From: Rhynchosporium graminicola
Lineage: Eukaryota; Ascomycota; Leotiomycetes; Helotiales; Ploettnerulaceae
NCBI GenBank assembly: GCA_900074885.1
Contig: FJUW01000003.1
Span: 124,001-188,000, forward strand
Direction of reading: 5' to 3'
DNA: 64,000 bases
Both the position numbers and the translations under genes were made by a program. Below are positions 59,501 through 64,000 of the stretch, piece by piece (the first letter of the stretch is position 1; each line of letters begins with the position of its first letter). The notes beneath the pieces are model-generated. The model was not told the origin of the DNA, searched no databases, and saw only the letters and a list, made by a program, of their open reading frames with translations.

Positions 59501-61283
59501 AGTTTGATGCTTCCAACAGACCACAACCACACAACTCACTTCTCTGGAAAGGTATGTGCTTTCATGCCCACTCATCTGATTCATTGCTAATTCTTCTCTA
59601 CCTGATGATCGTATTAGAAGGAATGTAGCTTGGAGATGGGACTTTAGGGGGATTTTTGTTGTTAGCTCAATGAATCTTCTGCCTCTCACACTTGACTCCG
59701 AAAATTTTGTGATCTCTATGTATTGTCTACCTTTTAGCGACTGCAAAAATCCTTCCGATGGTCAATGAAGTCCTGCGAACTTCTGGATCGACACGGTCTG
59801 ATTGACTATTCCTTCATGAAGCGCAGTCACTTGAGAGCTAGCAATTAACGGGAGCTGCCGTCTTGCGAACCACAATCTGCTTTCCCCTATATCTATCCGC
59901 TTTTCGGGTTGAAACTTCCAACGAAGACGATATGCACAGCCGCAAAACTTGCTAGTGTTATTTTTGGCACGGTATTTCCGTGGTATACATACGCTGATGT
60001 TGCGGCAAACGTATCTACCATGCTAGCCGACGTCGCCAAGCCCATGGAAAGAGAAATCGTAGCGGTCAGAGCATCTATGATCTCGAGTCGGTGAGACATG
60101 CTGTCCATAAAAGAGGTAAAGCACGGAGATTGAAATGCTAGAAAGGAGACAGGCTAGAACCGTTGTAAGGAGCTCGGTGACTCTAACTAGCGAGAAGGAA
60201 GCTACAAAAAAACCCCCCGCCAAGATAGAAACAATTGAGCTGAAGATTACGCGGGAGCTGACATGATTTAGTCGTGGAGCAGTCTTTCTGGGGCAGCTGT
60301 CTTTAATTGATGACCACTACTGAGAAATCTGCTTAGGAGTATCTAGGAACCGAACCGGATTACAATAGCCCTCGAAAGCGCTGACAACCGACAACCAACT
60401 ATCCTTTTCCTACGAACCGGACCAAGCCTCTTCCGAACCATCTTTCCGAAAAGTAATCAATCCTTCGCTCGCTTGAGGAAGATCACTTGATTTTGATGCG
60501 GCTGAATCGAACATGAAATTATCAGGGGTGGCTGGATATGCGAGACATGCACTATAAGCTTAACCTGATGTTTCTACTGCAAACGAACATGAAAAACACC
60601 AGCACAGTACTCGGAGGAAAGGATTGCGGCGAAATGAAAGATCTGAGGACGATCACAAGCAAGGAATGAATGGATGAATCAATTGTTAGCTTGACAATGG
60701 GCTTCTGTGCTTAAAGAAATGTGAGATGTTCCACCCGTTCCGGATTCTGGAATGAGAATGTCGTAGCCACGCACGAGAATGCGCGAGAACGCAACGTAAG
60801 TCGCGACTTTCTCTCTATGCGATTGCAGATTTCCAGCCTCTTCTACACGAAGTTTTGATCAAATTAATACCTGTTCCCAACCTTCCGTGAAGGTATCGTG
60901 TTTATTTCTCTTCGTCGGCACGCTCGCTTCGTTTCGTTTCAACGCAACGCCAATCCTACCACGTCAGCTCACACACCATGGATTCCAATTAAGCGATACA
61001 AATTCTCATAATCGAGCCATTCGGACACAATTCTGTGTTCTTCGCCCTGGTGGTGATACAGCTTGTTGCAAGAGCTTAAGTCCCTGATGCCCTTCGCGTT
61101 TGAGGTTAAACAGGCAAAAAGCTCTCTTGAGACAGCTTAAACAGAACAGCCACGACCACATCTCATCACTACTCCATCACAAATCTTCCTTCCTCGCGCA
61201 ATAAAATAATCAAGGGGAAAAAGGGAGAGGTCGATAGCCGAATGAGAGTGTCTTCTTCTTAGCGACCGACGAAGCGTAGAGAT
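59501..61283. other. Intergenic, no convincing gene
   Basis: Minus-strand frames at 59893-60108 (ATG start, 71 codons, hydrophobic) and 60023-60223 (no ATG) overlap each other and a plus frame. They might be pieces of a small membrane-protein gene with introns, but no splice model convinced me. The plus frame 60887-61087 starts with GTG and has no known feature. Confidence 0.45.
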
Positions 61284-63134
61284 ATGACTTCTTATCCGGA
61301 TCTGAATACGGCGCTGCCAGCGAGTTTCGTCACGCCGTCTAGGACGTCGAGAATTCTAAGACCGGGAATCATATTGGGGACTGTGGTTCTGTTGGGTGCT
61401 GTGAGTGTGGTATGTTTGGGCGTCGCTGGAGCAGTGTTATCTTCTGGTGAGGAGAGGACGAGAAGTACGAATGCTGTTCAGGCGTTGGCTTTGGTAGCTG
61501 TGAGTTATCTCGCTCGCGTAAGAGGTTCTGTGAGCTGAGCTGATGGGGATAGTCTTCGCTTTCCACTACGTATGTGCTGATTCATGGGCTTGCGGCATGG
61601 TACAATGATCCGGTTGGCATTATCAGACCGCCGGAATTGAAGCTCCATGCTACTTGCTTCATCTTAGCACGACTGGCGTTGGTTTTTTGGTTTGTATCTT
61701 TCGTTGCCGCGTGTGCGATGGCCGGGAAGCCGAATGTTTGTTTAAGTGGAACTCGGGCGTGCAGTCTGCAGATTGCGGATGTAGTTGCTTCGATTAGTGG
61801 GTTGTGAGTGCAGAGTATCGCTTGGGGTTTCATCGCTGACAGGAACAGTCTCGTAACAGGTGTGATTTTGACAGCCCTCGAGTCATGCAAATACCCCTTC
61901 GAACTACCTCCCATGCTATTCATGCGCAAAATCAATTTTCGAACAAGCCCTTCTGGTTCTGGAGATGATATCTTGGACAGAAGTGTATCGCGGAAGTCAT
62001 CATTTGATATTGCTCCAATACTGGTAGGAGAAAAGCCGAGAGATGCTATGGCTCAGAAGACAAGCATAGAGAAGAAACCTCTGCCACAGACACCCTCTAG
62101 TATTAGTGAAGCTCCAGAACGTTCCTTGACGCTATCGTTGCCAATATCGCAAATGGACAGGTCGGGTTCGAAGAGCTGGGGGGAGGAATGGGTCCATTTG
62201 AGGAATCAGAGTAGAGTGGTGAAGAAGAGCATATCGACATTTGATTCAGCAGTTTCTCTTTCGTACGAGACCTCTTCAGGTGCTTCTGAATACTTGACCA
62301 CATCTGATCGTAGTTCACACGTCTCGATGCCAAGGATAGCAGTGACGCGGAATCCAGTTCATCAAAGACCAAGGAGTAGGACGGTTACACCCAGCAGTAG
62401 CATCAGCAATCTGTCGCGAAGAAGTCCACTTTCTTCTGTCCGGTAAGTGCACTCGCTTGTGCTTGAACGCCTGAACTGACTTTCGCAGATCTGCTGATTA
62501 TCCCCATATTCTGGTCCGACCAGAATTGAGGTATTGCCCTCCGATGATTCCACCACCACATAGCTGGCATTCATCAAGGACTTCCTCGATATCCCAACTA
62601 GTCCCTGTCAGAGACATGAGAACTCTATACAGGCAGCCATCTTTCAGTACCTCTGAGAACTTTGTCATTCGAGGACCGCGAAAGAATCTTCCACCCCTAC
62701 CTCGGAAAAAACCTCCGCTGAGCAGGAGAAGAAGAAGTGATCAGAATTTCCGAAGTGTTTTCATCGGTGACAGGCCGAAATTTGATTATGAAGAGAAATT
62801 GGATGAGCATCTTCGGAAAATCGAGGTCGCTTATGTCACTCGTTCCCAGAGTAAGAGAAATCAACATCCGAGTACATTTGAAAAACGATTGGCAATGAAC
62901 TTTGAGACATTGACACCGCCACCAGGTCCGGTAAGTTCAAGATCGAGATATCGGGAGAGGCCGCTTCCATTGTCGCCTATGAAGCCAGATATTTCAATCC
63001 GTCCTGGAACAGCACAACCGACCGTAGCCTCAAAACTGGAGCCCTACAGCTCTAAAGCTTTTCGGAGGTTGAGTTTGGGTGATTTCTCCTCGGGAATGGG
63101 GAACTTGGATGGGCTTGGGAAAATGTTTGATTGA
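61284..63134 (+). CDS. Four-helix membrane protein with long disordered C-terminal tail (568 aa, three introns)
   Basis: Exons 61284-61499, 61553-61803, 61849-62442 and 62489-63134. Introns are 53, 45 and 46 bp with donors GTGAGT, GTGAGT and GTAAGT; all phases agree (0, 2, 2). Four hydrophobic helices lie at about 27-52 (RPGIILGTVVLLGAVSVVCL), 66-92, 104-126 and 143-165. The last is completed only by splicing (ISG joined to FLVTGVILTALES). Residues about 170-568 are polar, Ser/Arg/Pro-rich and probably cytosolic, with PLPQTP and LPPLPRKKP motifs that could bind SH3 domains. Many ascomycetes encode four-helix proteins with this layout; the function is unknown to me. An unspliced reading breaks it into four unrelated-looking fragments. 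Confidence 0.75.
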
Positions 63135-63227
63135 AGCTCCGTGTAGATGGGAAATGGGTATGGACTCCGGAAGGACTCACCACATGTATACTAGAGCGAC
63201 TTATGCTTTACAACCTAATGAAATGTA

Positions 63228-63243
63228 AATAAACTGAAATAAA
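63228..63243 (+). terminator. Twin AATAAA polyadenylation signals
   Basis: AATAAA at 63228-63233 and 63238-63243, about 95-110 bp downstream of the stop codon at 63134; the expected place for 3'-end processing of the four-helix membrane-protein gene. Confidence 0.55.
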
Positions 63244-63628
63244 GATCACTTGATCTTTCTTCCCCTCGAGCAATGTAAGTAGATTTTGACATCAAGCTCT
63301 TCTCCTTGAAGACATAGTTAATGCTACCCCATATTTGAACTTGGTTTTGGTTTGCATGAAGCTGGAGTCGATGGATTTAGTCTGACTAGAAAGGAAGCTG
63401 TTCGCTTCAAGCCAATAAATTTCTTCCCATTGTTGAAGCTTCTGCGATGTGACGTGTTCTGCTGCGAGGCTGCGAGAATGTTTGTACTAAATGAGGTATG
63501 ATGCTATCGATTCCTCGATTGTCGCGGGCAGACGCGGGCGGGGTAGACAAAACCCGTCGGTCGGGTACCTTTCGTACTAAAAAGCACACGACCACGACGT
63601 CGCCATGCATCTCGGGGGAACTGGCTAT

Positions 63629-63647
63629 AATGATGATGATGATGATG
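63629..63647. repeat. (TGA)n microsatellite
   Basis: About six TGA units in a row, from AATGATGATG to GATGATGTTG. Confidence 0.85.
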
Positions 63648-63713
63648 TTGTAGTACTCGCACGGTACTTCCGTAACCAGGTACAGGTATGCAAAGGTGAG
63701 GATATACTTGGTC

Positions 63714-63746
63714 GGATGGATGGATGGATGGATGGATGGATGGATG
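63714..63746. repeat. (GGAT)n microsatellite, about 8 units
   Basis: About eight perfect GGAT units. Open reading frames through it on both strands (Ser-Ile-His-Pro or Met-Asp-Gly-Trp repeats) are artefacts of the repeat. Confidence 0.9.
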
Positions 63747-64000
63747 ATCAGAATGAACACAATCTTCTGTTCTCTTCCAACTTTCGTGATGAGTAATATG
63801 ACGTCGGGGCTCACCCCACCTCACACCACTTGAACCCCCTTCCCAGCCTCTTTCTTTGAGGTCTTCCAAGTCGCACATGACAATCCAAACAGAGACATTT
63901 TCACATATTCCACTCTTTCAGCTGGACAACCAATACAACCAATACAAGGAAACCAACCACGATCACGCGAACACGAAGCTGATATCAAAACCACGAGACA

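Larger units (their letters stand above)
63135..64000. other. 3' flank and intergenic region with short repeats
   Basis: Two AATAAA polyadenylation signals lie at 63228-63233 and 63238-63243, about 100 bp after the preceding stop. Short repeats follow. Frames on both strands at 63407-63878 run through the repeats and are not genes. The pyrimidine-rich end (63820-64000) may be the promoter of a gene beyond the window. Confidence 0.6.

Noticed and set aside
60887..61087. 66-codon ORF upstream of the four-helix protein with a hydrophobic start
   Set aside because: It starts with GTG, not ATG, and lies in the presumed promoter; signal-peptide likeness alone is not enough.
63407..63878. Minus-strand ORFs of 124-135 codons at the right end
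   Set aside because: They depend on the (GGAT)n and (TGA)n repeats, which are open in several frames.
1..64000. CRISPR array, bacterial operon, telomere repeats, biosynthetic gene cluster or tRNA/rRNA genes
   Set aside because: I saw none of these; the organism is a fungus, and no regular spaced repeats, TTAGGG arrays or cluster-type enzymes are present.

Overview
The window is nuclear DNA of a filamentous ascomycete (Pezizomycotina; a Leotiomycetes-like fungus is my best guess, not proven). Three things point there: short spliceosomal introns (39-59 bp, one of 351 bp) with GTRAGT-type donors and CTAAY/CTGAY branch sites; a 2EXR-family protein; and heavy repeat-induced point mutation (RIP). 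It has two very different halves.

Positions 1-43274 are a retrotransposon graveyard. CpA and TpG are depleted, TpA is abundant and CpG is kept, the classic CpA-to-TpA RIP pattern. No intact gene survives, but translating through the stops, which mostly sit where Trp or Gln is expected, reveals seven LTR elements, all on the + strand. (1) The 3' end of a chromodomain Ty3/gypsy element, A0 (1-3284). (2) A second Ty3/gypsy element, G3 (about 4321-17132), split by (3) a Ty1/copia element, copia-2 (7164-12974, target duplication CTAAT). (4) Copia-1 (17438-43274, AATAT), split by (5) chromovirus A1 (21603-41865, AAACT), split by (6) chromovirus B (23639-37130, TTCAC), split by (7) chromovirus A2 (28026-34667, ATACT). 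Every nested element has paired LTRs and a 5-bp target duplication, and reading frames resume across the insertions where I checked. A1 also carries a 168-bp un-RIPed element with imperfect terminal inverted repeats and its own target duplication (38068-38235, CTGCC). Assembly defects lie in A2: a single N joining a 301-bp duplicated tile, and a 464-N gap.

From 43275 on the base composition is ordinary. After a partly RIPed relic come a 2EXR gene (45963-47024, +), a decayed TPR-type gene (47580-48671, -), the mitochondrial ribosomal protein bL19m gene (49296-50038, -), divergently paired with a predicted mitochondrial protein gene (50255-51472, +), condensin subunit 3 (52284-55535, +), a C-terminal single-pass membrane protein (58085-59500, +) and a four-helix membrane protein with a long disordered tail (61284-63134, +). 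I derived introns from splice signals and phase; several genes look shorter or longer if read as single ORFs.

The bL19m/50255 pair shares a 216-bp promoter and both products have mitochondrial presequences, suggesting co-expression. The other genes have no evident functional link. I found no CRISPR array, no biosynthetic cluster and no tRNA or rRNA gene. The most unusual items are the four-deep nest, the 168-bp un-RIPed element, an antisense decayed reading frame in element B, and an LTR-PPT-LTR dimer at the end of A2.
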